Assembly (NCBI GenBank): GCA_910579745.1
Contig: CAJTVH010000018.1
Span: forward strand, 1 to 53,267
Length of the DNA stretch: 53,267 bases
From: an uncultured Clostridia bacterium
GTDB taxonomy: Bacteria > Bacillota > Clostridia > Lachnospirales > CAG-274
Direction: 5' to 3'
Under the pieces are notes generated by a model. The model was not told where the DNA came from and did not search any database. It saw only the letters and a program-made list of their open reading frames with translations. The position numbers were made by a program, and so were the translations under genes. This document shows, piece after piece, positions 45,031 to 53,267 of the stretch (positions are counted from its first letter, which is position 1; every line of letters starts with the position of its first letter).

Positions 45031-45576
45031 TTGAAAGCAACAGGAATTGTTAGAAGAATAGATGATTTAGGCAGAGTAGTTATACCAAAAGAAATAAGAA
45101 GAACATTAAGAATAAGAGAAGGCGATCCTCTTGAGATCTTTACAGATAGAGAAGGCGAAATAATTTTAAAAAAATACTCACCAATAGGCGAACTCGGGGC
45201 GTTCGCGAGAGAATACGCCGAAAGTCTGGCCCAAAACGCGGGACATATAACCTGTATTGTGGATAAAGACCAAATTATAGCTGTTTCAGGAGGAGCGAAA
45301 AAAGATTTCATGGAGAAACATATCTCCGGAGAACTTGAAAAAGTCATCAATACAAGAAATATACACATAGCTACAAGAAACGATACAGATTTTGTTCCTA
45401 TTTTAGAGGATGATGACGAATCTATTTATAACCATGAGCTTATAACTCCTATAATTTCAGAGGGAGATGTTCTTGGAGCGGTAGTAATGCTTTCCGATGA
45501 CAAAAAAATGGGAGAAGTCGAGGAAAAACTTGCTCAAACAGCTTCTGGTTTCTTAGGAAAACAAATGGAACAATGA
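45031..45576 (+). CDS. spoVT: Stage V sporulation protein T (AbrB family regulator)
   Basis: This 181-residue transcription regulator acts in the forespore late in sporulation. It has an N-terminal AbrB swapped-hairpin DNA-binding domain (MKATGIVRRIDDLGRVVIPKE, 1-50) and a C-terminal GAF-like domain (55-178; GHITCIVDKDQIIAVSGG, LITPIISEGDVLGAVVML). The length and sequence are typical. It starts at TTG 45031, eleven bases after TTTAGGAGG. It is a single gene ending in a terminator shared with the convergent ftsW/spoVE gene. Confidence 0.96.
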   Translation: MKATGIVRRIDDLGRVVIPKEIRRTLRIREGDPLEIFTDREGEIILKKYSPIGELGAFAREYAESLAQNAGHITCIVDKDQIIAVSGGAKKDFMEKHISGELEKVINTRNIHIATRNDTDFVPILEDDDESIYNHELITPIISEGDVLGAVVMLSDDKKMGEVEEKLAQTASGFLGKQMEQ

Positions 45577-45621
45577 CTAAAAAAATTAAAAACGTATATA
45601 CAAAAAAAGCGAATATTTATT

Positions 45622-45652
45622 TTGAGAGTGCCGATAAAATCGACACTCTCAA
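45622..45652 (+). terminator. Hairpin between convergent spoVT and ftsW/spoVE
   Basis: The arms ttgagagtg (45622-45630) and cactctcaa (45644-45652) are exact complements around a 13-base loop. It can serve both strands, although U-runs are short. Confidence 0.7.
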
Positions 45653-45689
45653 ATATTAATTAATATATACAATTATAATTACATACGTT

Positions 45690-46835
45690 TTATCTTCTTG
45701 ATACTACCTTAGAATATCTGGATATATTAAGAAGCAATCCTATTGACCCCATCATAAAAACCAAAGAGGTACCACCATAACTTATAAACGGCAAAGGTAT
45801 ACCTGTATTGGGAATAGTATTTGTAACAACAGCTATATTTAAAATAACTTGTATAGCAATCATTACAACGATACCTGAGGCGATAAGACAACCAAACATA
45901 TCAACAGAATTCATAGCTATATTAAGACCTCTCCAAATAAGAATAATAAATAGAAACACAAGAATAGCGGCGCCGAAGAGTCCAAGTTCCTCACAAATAA
46001 TAGCGAATATAATATCGTTATGTCCCTCCGGTATATATCCAAGCTTTTGACGACTTTGCCCAAGTCCAAGCCCAAATAACCCTCCGGACGCTATAGCGTA
46101 TAAAGATTGAATAGTCTGATAACCTTTGTCTAAAGGGTCTGAAAACGGATCAAGCCACGCGAAAATACGCCCCATTCTAAATTTCTCGCCAAAAATAAGC
46201 ATTCCCGCGCTCGCTCCCACAGCGGCTAATCCCCCTACAATAAAATAAACTATTCTCGGACTCGCCACAAAAACAACAGCCATGCCAATAATAGAGATAA
46301 CAAGAGCTGTACTCATATTCTCTATAGCGACAAGACCCGCCGGTAAAGCGATTATACACATACAAGCGAAAAAGCCACTCCAATAATTTAGTATTTTTTT
46401 ATGTTGAGAAATAAAATTAGCGAGCAGTAAAATCATAGAGATTTTCGTGATTTCCGAAGGCTGAAAACCAATAGGTCCGATTTGAAGCCATCTTCTCGCT
46501 CCGTTAGCGTCTCTTCCTATCAAAAGAACCAAAACAAGACATATATTGCATACTATGTAAAATGGAAGTATAAGTTTTTTAAGCTTGTTGTAATTAAAAT
46601 TACTCACCAAGTACATAACAACAAACCCGATTGCTGCCCAAAGACCCTGCTTTTTAAAATAAAAATATATATCATAATTGCATTGGGCGCTGTTCCCAGC
46701 ACTGTAATAACTAGCACTAAAAACCATAATGACACCCGATAAAACAAGTAAAACCGTTGCGATTAAAACCGCGTAATCAACTGAAGATATAAGTATCCTC
46801 GTTTCTTCCTTTGGTCTTTCAACGGTCCTTGACAT
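45690..46835 (-). CDS. FtsW/RodA/SpoVE family peptidoglycan polymerase
   Basis: This 381-residue SEDS glycosyltransferase has about ten membrane helices and polymerises lipid II with a partner class B PBP. Family signatures are GPIGFQPSEITKISMILLLA, KGYQTIQSLYAIASGGLFGLGLGQSRQKLGYIPEGHNDIIFAIICEELG (with the catalytic-type Asp in HNDIIF) and GIPLPFISYGGTSLVFMM. Its place after murD in the cluster fits SpoVE or FtsW; I cannot separate them. ATG 46835 follows AGGTGA. It begins 294 bases after murD, a gap with no further gene, so it may have its own promoter. MurG, which usually follows, is absent. Confidence 0.92.
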   Translation of the reverse strand: MSRTVERPKEETRILISSVDYAVLIATVLLVLSGVIMVFSASYYSAGNSAQCNYDIYFYFKKQGLWAAIGFVVMYLVSNFNYNKLKKLILPFYIVCNICLVLVLLIGRDANGARRWLQIGPIGFQPSEITKISMILLLANFISQHKKILNYWSGFFACMCIIALPAGLVAIENMSTALVISIIGMAVVFVASPRIVYFIVGGLAAVGASAGMLIFGEKFRMGRIFAWLDPFSDPLDKGYQTIQSLYAIASGGLFGLGLGQSRQKLGYIPEGHNDIIFAIICEELGLFGAAILVFLFIILIWRGLNIAMNSVDMFGCLIASGIVVMIAIQVILNIAVVTNTIPNTGIPLPFISYGGTSLVFMMGSIGLLLNISRYSKVVSRR

Positions 46836-47129
46836 AAAAATCACCTGCCTGAATTATATCTATACATAAAATTCGGGGCAAAAATATAAATCTTATAACA
46901 CAAATTACTCATAAATTTTACCCACAAATTTACCTCAAATAAATTTACTTTTTTAACATTTTCTTCTACGCAAAAAATCATTTCATCTTTTAGAAAATCT
47001 ATAACAATATATTTTTAACAACTGTTATAAAGTTTTTATCTTTTAACATAATCCATTAAACCATTAAAAGCAAAAATACTATCATCTTAAAAATATAATT
47101 TTACATTAAAACTAAAACATAAAATACTG

Positions 47130-48509
47130 TCAATATTTATTTTGAAGCTCACAAGAAAACTTTTTAAACAAATTTCCTCTTTCCTCATAACTCTCAAACA
47201 TATCCCAACTTGCGCAAGCTGGAGAAAGCAAAATACAGTCTCCCTCTTCAGCGTTTTGAAAACACATTTTAACGGCGTCCTCAAGAGAATTAGCCTTTTT
47301 ATAATTTTTAAAACCATATTTTTCACAAGTAGAGATAATTTTATCAGAAACCTCTCCGATTACAGCAAAATATTTAACTTTTCCAGCAAAAGTTTTAATC
47401 CATTTATCAAAATCCGATTTTTTATCATATCCCCCGCCTATCAAGCATATAGGCCTTTTCATAGCGTTAATAGCGTTAATAGCCGCGTCCGGATTTGTAC
47501 CTTTGGAATCATTATAAAACTCAATGTCATTAATTGTGGTTACATACTCTATTCTATGCTCAACCGCCTTAAAATTTTTTAACGTGTTAATAATAACACT
47601 CATAGGAACTCCAGCGGCAAGACTTATCCCTACAGCCGCCATAGCGTTCTGTACATTATGCCGTCCTAAAATTTTAAGTTCCGAAATATCGATTACTTTT
47701 TGGTTATACTCCCTAAACTTAATGAAGATACTTTCCTGATTAGAGTAAACCCCTTCTGAAAGCCCTATTTTTTCTAACGAGTCACTCTCAGTAAAATACA
47801 AAGTTTCACACCTTGCCGAGTTTTTCATTCTTCTGCATACGGAATCATCGTAATTTAAAATAAGATAATTATTTTCATTCTGATTCTCAAAAATACGAGC
47901 TTTTGTCAATATATAATTTTCAAGAGTTTTATGTCTGTTTAAATGGTCGGGGGTAATATTTAAAATAGCCGAGACAAAAGGTTTAAACTTATCAATCTTT
48001 TCAAGCTGAAAACTGCTTATTTCCGCTACGGCGAAACTTCTATCATCAAGGCTTAAAACCTTTTCAGTGAAAGGAATGCCTATATTTCCGACAACCTCCG
48101 TATTTTTCTTATAGTTTCTAAAAATCTCCCCTACAAGAGATGTTGTCGTTGTTTTTCCGTTTGTTCCCGTAATAGCGATAACCGGACATGGACAAAGCCT
48201 GTATCCAAGCTCAACTTCACTCCATACAACGATATTGTTTTTTTCCGCCTCTGATATAAACGGCAAATCACTTGGAACACCTGGGCTCAAAATAATTAAG
48301 TCCTGCTCTTTTATAATATCATCGGGATTTTTTCCGAGATACAGTGAAATATCATACGCTTTGAGCATCAAAACCTCATCTGAGATTTTATCCTCTGTTT
48401 TAGAGTCCGAGACAATAACACAAGCTCCAAGTTTTTTAAGTAATATCGCCGCGGAAATACCGCTTCTCGCCATACCCACAATAAGTACCTTTTTTCCTTT
48501 AAAGTTCAT
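47130..48509 (-). CDS. murD: UDP-N-acetylmuramoyl-L-alanine--D-glutamate ligase
   Basis: This 459-residue cytosolic Mur ligase adds D-Glu to UDP-MurNAc-L-Ala. It has an N-terminal Rossmann domain (KKVLIVGMARSGISAAILL), the ATP P-loop AITGTNGKTTTTSLV (around 108-122), the central LNITPDHLNRH, and the C-terminal YNDSKGTNPDA and CILLSPACASWDMFESYEERG. All are intact and the length is normal. The ATG follows GGGAGG. It lies 87 bases after mraY in the murein cluster. Confidence 0.97.
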   Translation of the reverse strand: MNFKGKKVLIVGMARSGISAAILLKKLGACVIVSDSKTEDKISDEVLMLKAYDISLYLGKNPDDIIKEQDLIILSPGVPSDLPFISEAEKNNIVVWSEVELGYRLCPCPVIAITGTNGKTTTTSLVGEIFRNYKKNTEVVGNIGIPFTEKVLSLDDRSFAVAEISSFQLEKIDKFKPFVSAILNITPDHLNRHKTLENYILTKARIFENQNENNYLILNYDDSVCRRMKNSARCETLYFTESDSLEKIGLSEGVYSNQESIFIKFREYNQKVIDISELKILGRHNVQNAMAAVGISLAAGVPMSVIINTLKNFKAVEHRIEYVTTINDIEFYNDSKGTNPDAAINAINAMKRPICLIGGGYDKKSDFDKWIKTFAGKVKYFAVIGEVSDKIISTCEKYGFKNYKKANSLEDAVKMCFQNAEEGDCILLSPACASWDMFESYEERGNLFKKFSCELQNKY

Positions 48510-48596
48510 TAAAAATTCCTCCCGAAAAAATCTATGAAATCACTCGTTTAAATATGTCAAAAATAAATTTAAAAATCATATTAACTCTTATTTATC

Positions 48597-49574
48597 CTAA
48601 AAAAAATTTTTTGTCGCCAAAAATCCCACAAGACAGCATATAGACGTAATAACATAAAATAAAGTAACAACTTTTGTTTCTTTCCAGCCGCATTGCTCAA
48701 AATGGTGATGAAGAGGAGCCATTTTAAATATACGTTTCCCATGGGTAACCTTAAAATAGAGAACTTGAATAATAACAGATAAAGATTCACATACATAAAT
48801 AAACCCAACAATAATTAATATAATGGGCATTTTCATAAGAACAGCCATACTCGCTATAAATCCTCCTAAAGCGAGTGAACCCGTATCCCCCATAAAAACC
48901 CTTGCAGGATAAGCGTTAAAAAGCAAAAAGCCAAGCAACGCACCTACAGCCGCTCCCGCCACAGGAAAAATGCCGCTCCCCATAGCTTTAGCCGCAAACA
49001 TAAAGAATACAGTAACCAAAACTGTAACACCGGCAGCAAGACCATCAAGACCGTCTGTAAGATTCACACTGTTCACCGTTCCTACCATTACAAAAAAGAA
49101 AAACGGAATATATAAAGAACCTAAATTAATGGTTCCCTTATCAGTAAATGGAATATATATATTCGTACCAATATCTGTATAATTATAAATATAATATAAA
49201 AACACCCCTGTTACAATAAGCTGGCAAATAAGCTTTTGATACGCTTTAAATCCTAAAGAACGCTTTTTCACAACCTTAATATAATCATCAATAAAACCTA
49301 TAATACCATAACCCACCGTAACAAATATAACCATAACGGCGTCCATATTGTCTTTTAAAAAGAAAACCGAAGCGATAAGCAGGCTTATTAAAATCATAAT
49401 TCCGCCCATAGTCGGAGTACCAGCTTTAACAAGATGCGTCTGTGGTCCGTCATTTCGCACATTCTGTCCAAATTTAAGCTTTGTAAGAAAAGGTATAATA
49501 ATCGGGCATAAAATAATATTCGCCACAAAAGCTATTAAAATCGCGTAAACAGCGGAAGTAAAATCAAAATCCAT
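48597..49574 (-). CDS. mraY: Phospho-N-acetylmuramoyl-pentapeptide-transferase
   Basis: This integral membrane enzyme of 325 residues with about ten helices makes lipid I from UDP-MurNAc-pentapeptide and undecaprenyl phosphate. Motifs include GPQTHLVKAGTPTMGGIM, the catalytic Asp region FIDDYIKV, NLTDGLDGLAAG, and the His-rich loop APLHHHFEQCGWKE. I place the start at 49574, preceded by AGAGGTGAG and lying eight bases after the murF stop. A start at 49613 would overlap murF. Confidence 0.96.
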   Translation of the reverse strand: MDFDFTSAVYAILIAFVANIILCPIIIPFLTKLKFGQNVRNDGPQTHLVKAGTPTMGGIMILISLLIASVFFLKDNMDAVMVIFVTVGYGIIGFIDDYIKVVKKRSLGFKAYQKLICQLIVTGVFLYYIYNYTDIGTNIYIPFTDKGTINLGSLYIPFFFFVMVGTVNSVNLTDGLDGLAAGVTVLVTVFFMFAAKAMGSGIFPVAGAAVGALLGFLLFNAYPARVFMGDTGSLALGGFIASMAVLMKMPIILIIVGFIYVCESLSVIIQVLYFKVTHGKRIFKMAPLHHHFEQCGWKETKVVTLFYVITSICCLVGFLATKNFF

Positions 49575-49581
49575 AGTAAAC

Positions 49582-50964
49582 TCACCTCTTAATTTTTTCA
49601 ACAGTTTTTTCAAACTTCATTCCTCTGGAAGCTTTGACAAGAATAATATCGTTATTTTTAAGTATATCATCAATTTCAGCGAAAAACTTTTCTTGCGTCT
49701 TAAAATAAAAAATATTTTTAGCGTCTATATTGTCTAAAGTGGCTCGCTTTAACGCTCCCTCGTAAATATTCTTAGAAATGTTTCCGATACATATAATCAC
49801 GTCTATATTCTTTTGACAAGCGTACTCCCCAACCTCAAAATGAAGTTTTGGCGCAAAATCACCAAGCTCGAACATATCTCCAAGAATGCATACTTTTCTT
49901 AAAGATGACTCAGAAAGAACATCAATTCCCGCTTTCATTGAAACCGGATTAGCGTTATATACATCATTGATAATCGTATATTTATCGGTTCTAATAACAT
50001 CCATTCTCATTTTTGTAGGCTCAAAACTTTCAACGCCTTTTTTTATTTGCTCAAAATTAAGGCCAAAGTAATCCCCGACGGCCGCGGCGGCAAGAGTGTT
50101 AAGAACCATATGCCGTCCTGGAGTCTCTATATTGGCCCAAAAGCTTTCCGAACCTTTATGTACGCGAAAGCTTATTCCGTCAATACCCTTTTCAGCAATT
50201 TCGTCAGCGTAAAAATCATTTTCATCATATGAGTAATTCGCTGTTCCGTAAAAACAAGTATTTTTTTCTCTTCCTTTAAGAGTCATAAGCATATCATCGT
50301 CACCGTTTAATATTTTAAGCCCCTCTTCTTTAAGAAAATCAAAGATTTCACATTTCGCCTTTAAAATTCCCTCTCGGCTTCCAAGATTTTCAATGTGAGA
50401 ATATCCTACATTTGTAATAACCGCCGCATCAGGTTTAACCATTTTACAAAGCCTGCGTATCTCACCAAAATGATTCATCCCCATTTCAATAACGGCGGCT
50501 TCCGTATTCTCCTCAATTTTAAAAATCGTTAGCGGAACCCCTATTTCATTATTAAAATTACCATCAGTTTTAACGGTATTAAACTTTTGCCCCAAAACAG
50601 AGTAAATAATATCTTTTGTCGTTGTTTTACCTACGCTTCCCGTAACCGCGGCGACAGGAATATCAAAAAGATTTCTATAATACTCAGCTAAATCAGCTAA
50701 GGCTTTTTTTGTGTTATCAACTTTAATATAAGTTTTTTGAGTATTTATCTCAATTTCCGATAACGCGCATACGGCTCCCTTTTCAAAAGCCGTATCTATA
50801 AATTCGTGACCGTCAAAATTCTCACCCTTTAAGGGTATAAACAAGTCGCCTTTTAAAATATCTCTTGAATCTATGGAAATATTTAAAACAATTTTATTTT
50901 CATCACAATTTAAAATTTTTCCGCCGACCGCGGCGGAAATTTCTCTAACGGATAAAGATTTCAT
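49582..50964 (-). CDS. murF: UDP-N-acetylmuramoyl-tripeptide--D-alanyl-D-alanine ligase
   Basis: This 460-residue Mur ligase adds D-Ala-D-Ala to complete the pentapeptide precursor. The N-terminal substrate domain (SIDSRDILKGDLFIPLKGENFDGHEFI), the P-loop AVTGSVGKTTTKDII (around 107-121), the central IEMGMNHFGEI and the C-terminal YNANPVSMKAGID and ILGDMFELGDF are all present. The start is uncertain: ATG 50964 gives the usual N-terminus MKSLSVREI, but a TTG nine codons upstream (50991) has the better AGGAAAGG site. It lies 77 bases after murE and 8 before mraY. Confidence 0.96.
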   Translation of the reverse strand: MKSLSVREISAAVGGKILNCDENKIVLNISIDSRDILKGDLFIPLKGENFDGHEFIDTAFEKGAVCALSEIEINTQKTYIKVDNTKKALADLAEYYRNLFDIPVAAVTGSVGKTTTKDIIYSVLGQKFNTVKTDGNFNNEIGVPLTIFKIEENTEAAVIEMGMNHFGEIRRLCKMVKPDAAVITNVGYSHIENLGSREGILKAKCEIFDFLKEEGLKILNGDDDMLMTLKGREKNTCFYGTANYSYDENDFYADEIAEKGIDGISFRVHKGSESFWANIETPGRHMVLNTLAAAAVGDYFGLNFEQIKKGVESFEPTKMRMDVIRTDKYTIINDVYNANPVSMKAGIDVLSESSLRKVCILGDMFELGDFAPKLHFEVGEYACQKNIDVIICIGNISKNIYEGALKRATLDNIDAKNIFYFKTQEKFFAEIDDILKNNDIILVKASRGMKFEKTVEKIKR

Positions 50965-51041
50965 AGTCTGTACCAACCAAGCAAAAAGCAAGTGATTTCC
51001 TTTCCTAAAATTTAAAACCACACATAATTATAAATTGTACA

Positions 51042-52511
51042 TTACAAAGCGTCTAAAGCCTCTTTAGCGACTTCCGTATCATCAAAGTGAATAGTTCTGT
51101 CAGCGAAAATCTCGTAATCTTCATGCCCCTTTCCGGCGATAATAACAGAATCACCTTTTCCAGCCATAGCTATAGCCTTAAAAATAGCCTCTTTTCTGTC
51201 AACAATGGAAATATAATTTTTCGTAATAGGCTTTACACCTGTTTCAATCTCTTTAATAATAGAAGACGGCTCCTCTGAACGTGGATTGTCAGAAGTTAAA
51301 ACCGAAAAATCTGAAAGCTTTGAAACAATTTCACCCATAATAGGACGTTTTTTTCTGTCTCTGTCACCGCCGCATCCAAAAACCGTAATAATTTTCCCCT
51401 TTGTGAATCCTCTTACCGAATTTATAATATTCTCAAGTCCATCAGGAGTATGAGCGTAATCAACAATTACATTAAACCCTTTATCATTCTTTATATTTTG
51501 TATCCTGCCTGGAACTCCTTTAATCATATTAACGCCCTTTTGAATATCCGAAACAGACATACCCATTCTCAAAGCCACCCCTATAGCTCCTAAAGCGTTA
51601 TAAACACTGAATCTTCCCGGAATATTAAGCTCAAAAGGATAAATATTTCCATCGATTAAAACATCAAATCTCACTTTGTCCATATAATATCTGATGTTTA
51701 AAGCTTTAATATCACAATTTTTGTCAATACCAAAAGTTATTATCTCACAGTCAGCGTTTTTAATAATTTTATCAAAATATTTATCATCAGCATTTACAAT
51801 ACCATATTTACACATTTTAAAAAGTCTCGATTTAGCGTTACAGTAATTTTCCATATTACCGTGCAAATCAAGATGGTCTTGAGTAAGATTGGTAAAAACG
51901 CCTATATAAAAATCACAGTAATCTACCTTTTTTAACTCAAGAGCGTGAGAAGAAACTTCCATAATAACGTTATCAACATTTTTTTCCGCCATCACATTAA
52001 AAAGCATATTGAGCTCAATATTATCAGGAGTAGTGCTCGCCGCTATATGAATACCGACTTCATCGGGTATAAACTTTTCTCCGCCGATTCTTGTCTCAAC
52101 TGTTCCAATTACTCCCGATTTTCTGCCGACGGAATTTAAAATCGTCTCAATAAAATAAGTTGAGCTCGTTTTTCCGTTTGTTCCAGTAACGCCGATAAGT
52201 TTAAATTTTTCTGATGGTTTATCAAAAAAGTCATTTGAAATAAGAGCTAACGCTTCTCTGGTGTCTCTCACTTTGATAACCGTTACATCCTCCTCAATCT
52301 CCAAATCTCTCATACATAATACCGCGGTCGCGCCATTCTCACACGCTGATTTTATAAATTTATGCCCATCAACGTTAAACCCTGAAATACATACAAATAG
52401 CGCTCCCTCAGAAACATTTCTTGAATCAATAGTTAAAAACTTTATGTCAACGTCAAGGCTCCCCCTAAGCAAATCAAAATCAAGATTTTTAACAAAATTT
52501 TCTAACTTCAT
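51042..52511 (-). CDS. murE: UDP-N-acetylmuramoyl-L-alanyl-D-glutamate--2,6-diaminopimelate ligase
   Basis: This 489-residue Mur ligase adds the third stem residue. The N-domain has TIDSRNVSEGALFVCISG, the P-loop reads GVTGTNGKTSSTYF (around 107-120), and FTNLTQDHLDLHGNMENY and VDYAHTPDGLENI are typical. The substrate motif reads DNPR (TSDNPRSEEP), the signature of meso-diaminopimelate-adding enzymes, so the cell wall should be DAP-type. The ATG follows GCGGTG. It lies 64 bases after the transpeptidase gene. Confidence 0.96.
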   Translation of the reverse strand: MKLENFVKNLDFDLLRGSLDVDIKFLTIDSRNVSEGALFVCISGFNVDGHKFIKSACENGATAVLCMRDLEIEEDVTVIKVRDTREALALISNDFFDKPSEKFKLIGVTGTNGKTSSTYFIETILNSVGRKSGVIGTVETRIGGEKFIPDEVGIHIAASTTPDNIELNMLFNVMAEKNVDNVIMEVSSHALELKKVDYCDFYIGVFTNLTQDHLDLHGNMENYCNAKSRLFKMCKYGIVNADDKYFDKIIKNADCEIITFGIDKNCDIKALNIRYYMDKVRFDVLIDGNIYPFELNIPGRFSVYNALGAIGVALRMGMSVSDIQKGVNMIKGVPGRIQNIKNDKGFNVIVDYAHTPDGLENIINSVRGFTKGKIITVFGCGGDRDRKKRPIMGEIVSKLSDFSVLTSDNPRSEEPSSIIKEIETGVKPITKNYISIVDRKEAIFKAIAMAGKGDSVIIAGKGHEDYEIFADRTIHFDDTEVAKEALDAL

Positions 52512-52575
52512 AAAAACACCGCTTTCTCTTTATACTATAAAAATGACTTTATTGAAAAATGTATACGACAAAAAA

Positions 52576-53267
52576 TCAATTTTGCGTATATAAAACTATC
52601 TTACTGGCAGCGTTTATTTTTTCCCCGCCCTCTGGAAATTGCCTTAAAACAATGTCCCCTTCTCCTTTAATGTCAAAATTAATTTTCAATTTTGTAAGTT
52701 CCGCCTTGCACTCGGAAACCTTTTTTCCTATAAATTTAGGAACATCAATTTTCATAACCTCCGGCATCTCCGCCTCTTCATCGTTATATACTGGCTCTAT
52801 TCCTAAATAAGGGAGAACATTTGACAACAGCTCTTTCATAACAGGACCAGCCACCTGACCCCCGTAATATGTTCCTTTAGGTTCGTCAACAAGAACAATT
52901 CCTATAACCTGAGGATTTTCAGCCGGAGAAAAAGCCATAAATGAGGCAATATATTTTCCACTTCTTCTCGGAAGCTTTTCACTTGTCGCGGTTTTGCCGC
53001 CGATTCTATAGCCTGGTATATAAGTTTTATTACCTGTTCCCTGAGAAACAACACTCTCAAGAATTTCCTTCATTTTTTCAGAAGTCTCTCTTGAGACAGT
53101 TGTTTCATTAGATGAATAATCAAATGTTTTAACAACATTATTATTCTCATCTGTAATTTTCACTCCAAAATGAGGTACTATAAGCTTTCCTCCATTTATA
53201 ACCGAGGATATGGCTCTTAAAAGCTGCAATGGTGTAATCTGAAAAGATTGCCCAAAACTCATCGTGG
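52576..53267 (-). CDS. Class B penicillin-binding protein with PASTA domain (SpoVD/PBP2x-like), partial
   Basis: Only the C-terminal ~230 residues are inside the window; the gene continues past its end. The frame begins TMSFGQSFQITPLQLLRAISS, the usual segment before the third active-site motif. The third motif, normally K-T-G, reads GGKTATSE, that is K-T-A; I read this directly from the codons. Then follow FMAFSPAENPQVIGIVLVDEP and a C-terminal PASTA domain (about 175-228; VPKFIGKKVSECKAEL). Class B PBPs crosslink peptidoglycan with a SEDS partner, here probably the ftsW/spoVE product. Its position before murE matches SpoVD. Confidence 0.9.
   Translation of the reverse strand, partial: TMSFGQSFQITPLQLLRAISSVINGGKLIVPHFGVKITDENNNVVKTFDYSSNETTVSRETSEKMKEILESVVSQGTGNKTYIPGYRIGGKTATSEKLPRRSGKYIASFMAFSPAENPQVIGIVLVDEPKGTYYGGQVAGPVMKELLSNVLPYLGIEPVYNDEEAEMPEVMKIDVPKFIGKKVSECKAELTKLKINFDIKGEGDIVLRQFPEGGEKINAASKIVLYTQN

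Noticed and set aside
1..53267. CRISPR array or prophage
   Set aside because: The dispersed repeats are not regularly spaced and have terminal inverted ends; no phage or cas genes are present.

Overview
The window comes from a low-GC, Gram-positive, spore-forming anaerobe of the class Clostridia, most like a Lachnospirales-type genome (inference). Support comes from AT-rich DNA with strong GGAGG ribosome binding sites and frequent TTG starts, a T-box before valS, spoVT, SpoIID/LytB, GerMN and SpoVD/SpoVE-type genes, a DAP-type murE, the radical-SAM pair TIGR03960/TIGR03936 next to RNase G, and RNase Y. No tRNA, rRNA, CRISPR array, prophage or transposase gene was found. Most of the window is ordinary core genome; the interest is in its unusually long intergenic stretches.

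Layout. 0.1-3.2 kb: a MATE exporter and an AI-2E-family permease. 3.3-6.5 kb: an ACT domain - UPF0210 - dipeptidase operon with a clear sigma-A promoter. 6.6-9.7 kb: an accessory stretch with a DUF378 membrane protein between two copies of a MITE-like repeat, a membrane acyltransferase interrupted by a run of 14 G (14 puts it out of frame, 12 or 15 would restore it: a probable phase-variation switch), and a strongly promoted, terminated transcript of about 540 nt without a convincing gene. 9.7-13.5 kb: GerMN protein, XTP/dITP pyrophosphatase, phosphodiesterase, Tex. 14-16.3 kb: secreted PL11 rhamnogalacturonan lyase. 16.7-19.4 kb: a short-form valS behind a T-box. 20-22.7 kb: PHP phosphoesterase, smpB, metY. 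23.2-25.3 kb: RNase Y behind a ~390-nt leader and an apparent CTG start. 25.7-26.6 kb: PfkB sugar-phosphate kinase. 27-34 kb: GHL10-type secreted protein, RNase G, the radical-SAM pair, queA. 34.1-40.4 kb: a cell-wall operon of amidase, membrane GGDEF/EAL protein with degenerate active sites, and SpoIID/LytB protein. 40.6-43.2 kb: Cys-rich mini-protein, HD-GYP phosphodiesterase, aspartate aminotransferase. 43.8-44.2 kb: a Cu/Zn-type superoxide dismutase between two MITE copies. 45-45.6 kb: spoVT. 45.7-53.3 kb: murein cluster PBP(partial)-murE-murF-mraY-murD-ftsW/spoVE.

A MITE-like family with 19-bp inverted ends (tagagcgtatctgaaaact) and a TA at each end recurs at least eight times, always between genes and in both orientations. 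The clearest candidates for something new are the poly-G switch in the acyltransferase, the MITE family and the small genes it brackets, the untranslated transcript upstream of the acyltransferase, the long rny leader, and the operon joining a degenerate cyclic-di-GMP protein to an amidase/LytB pair. The window ends inside the transpeptidase gene.
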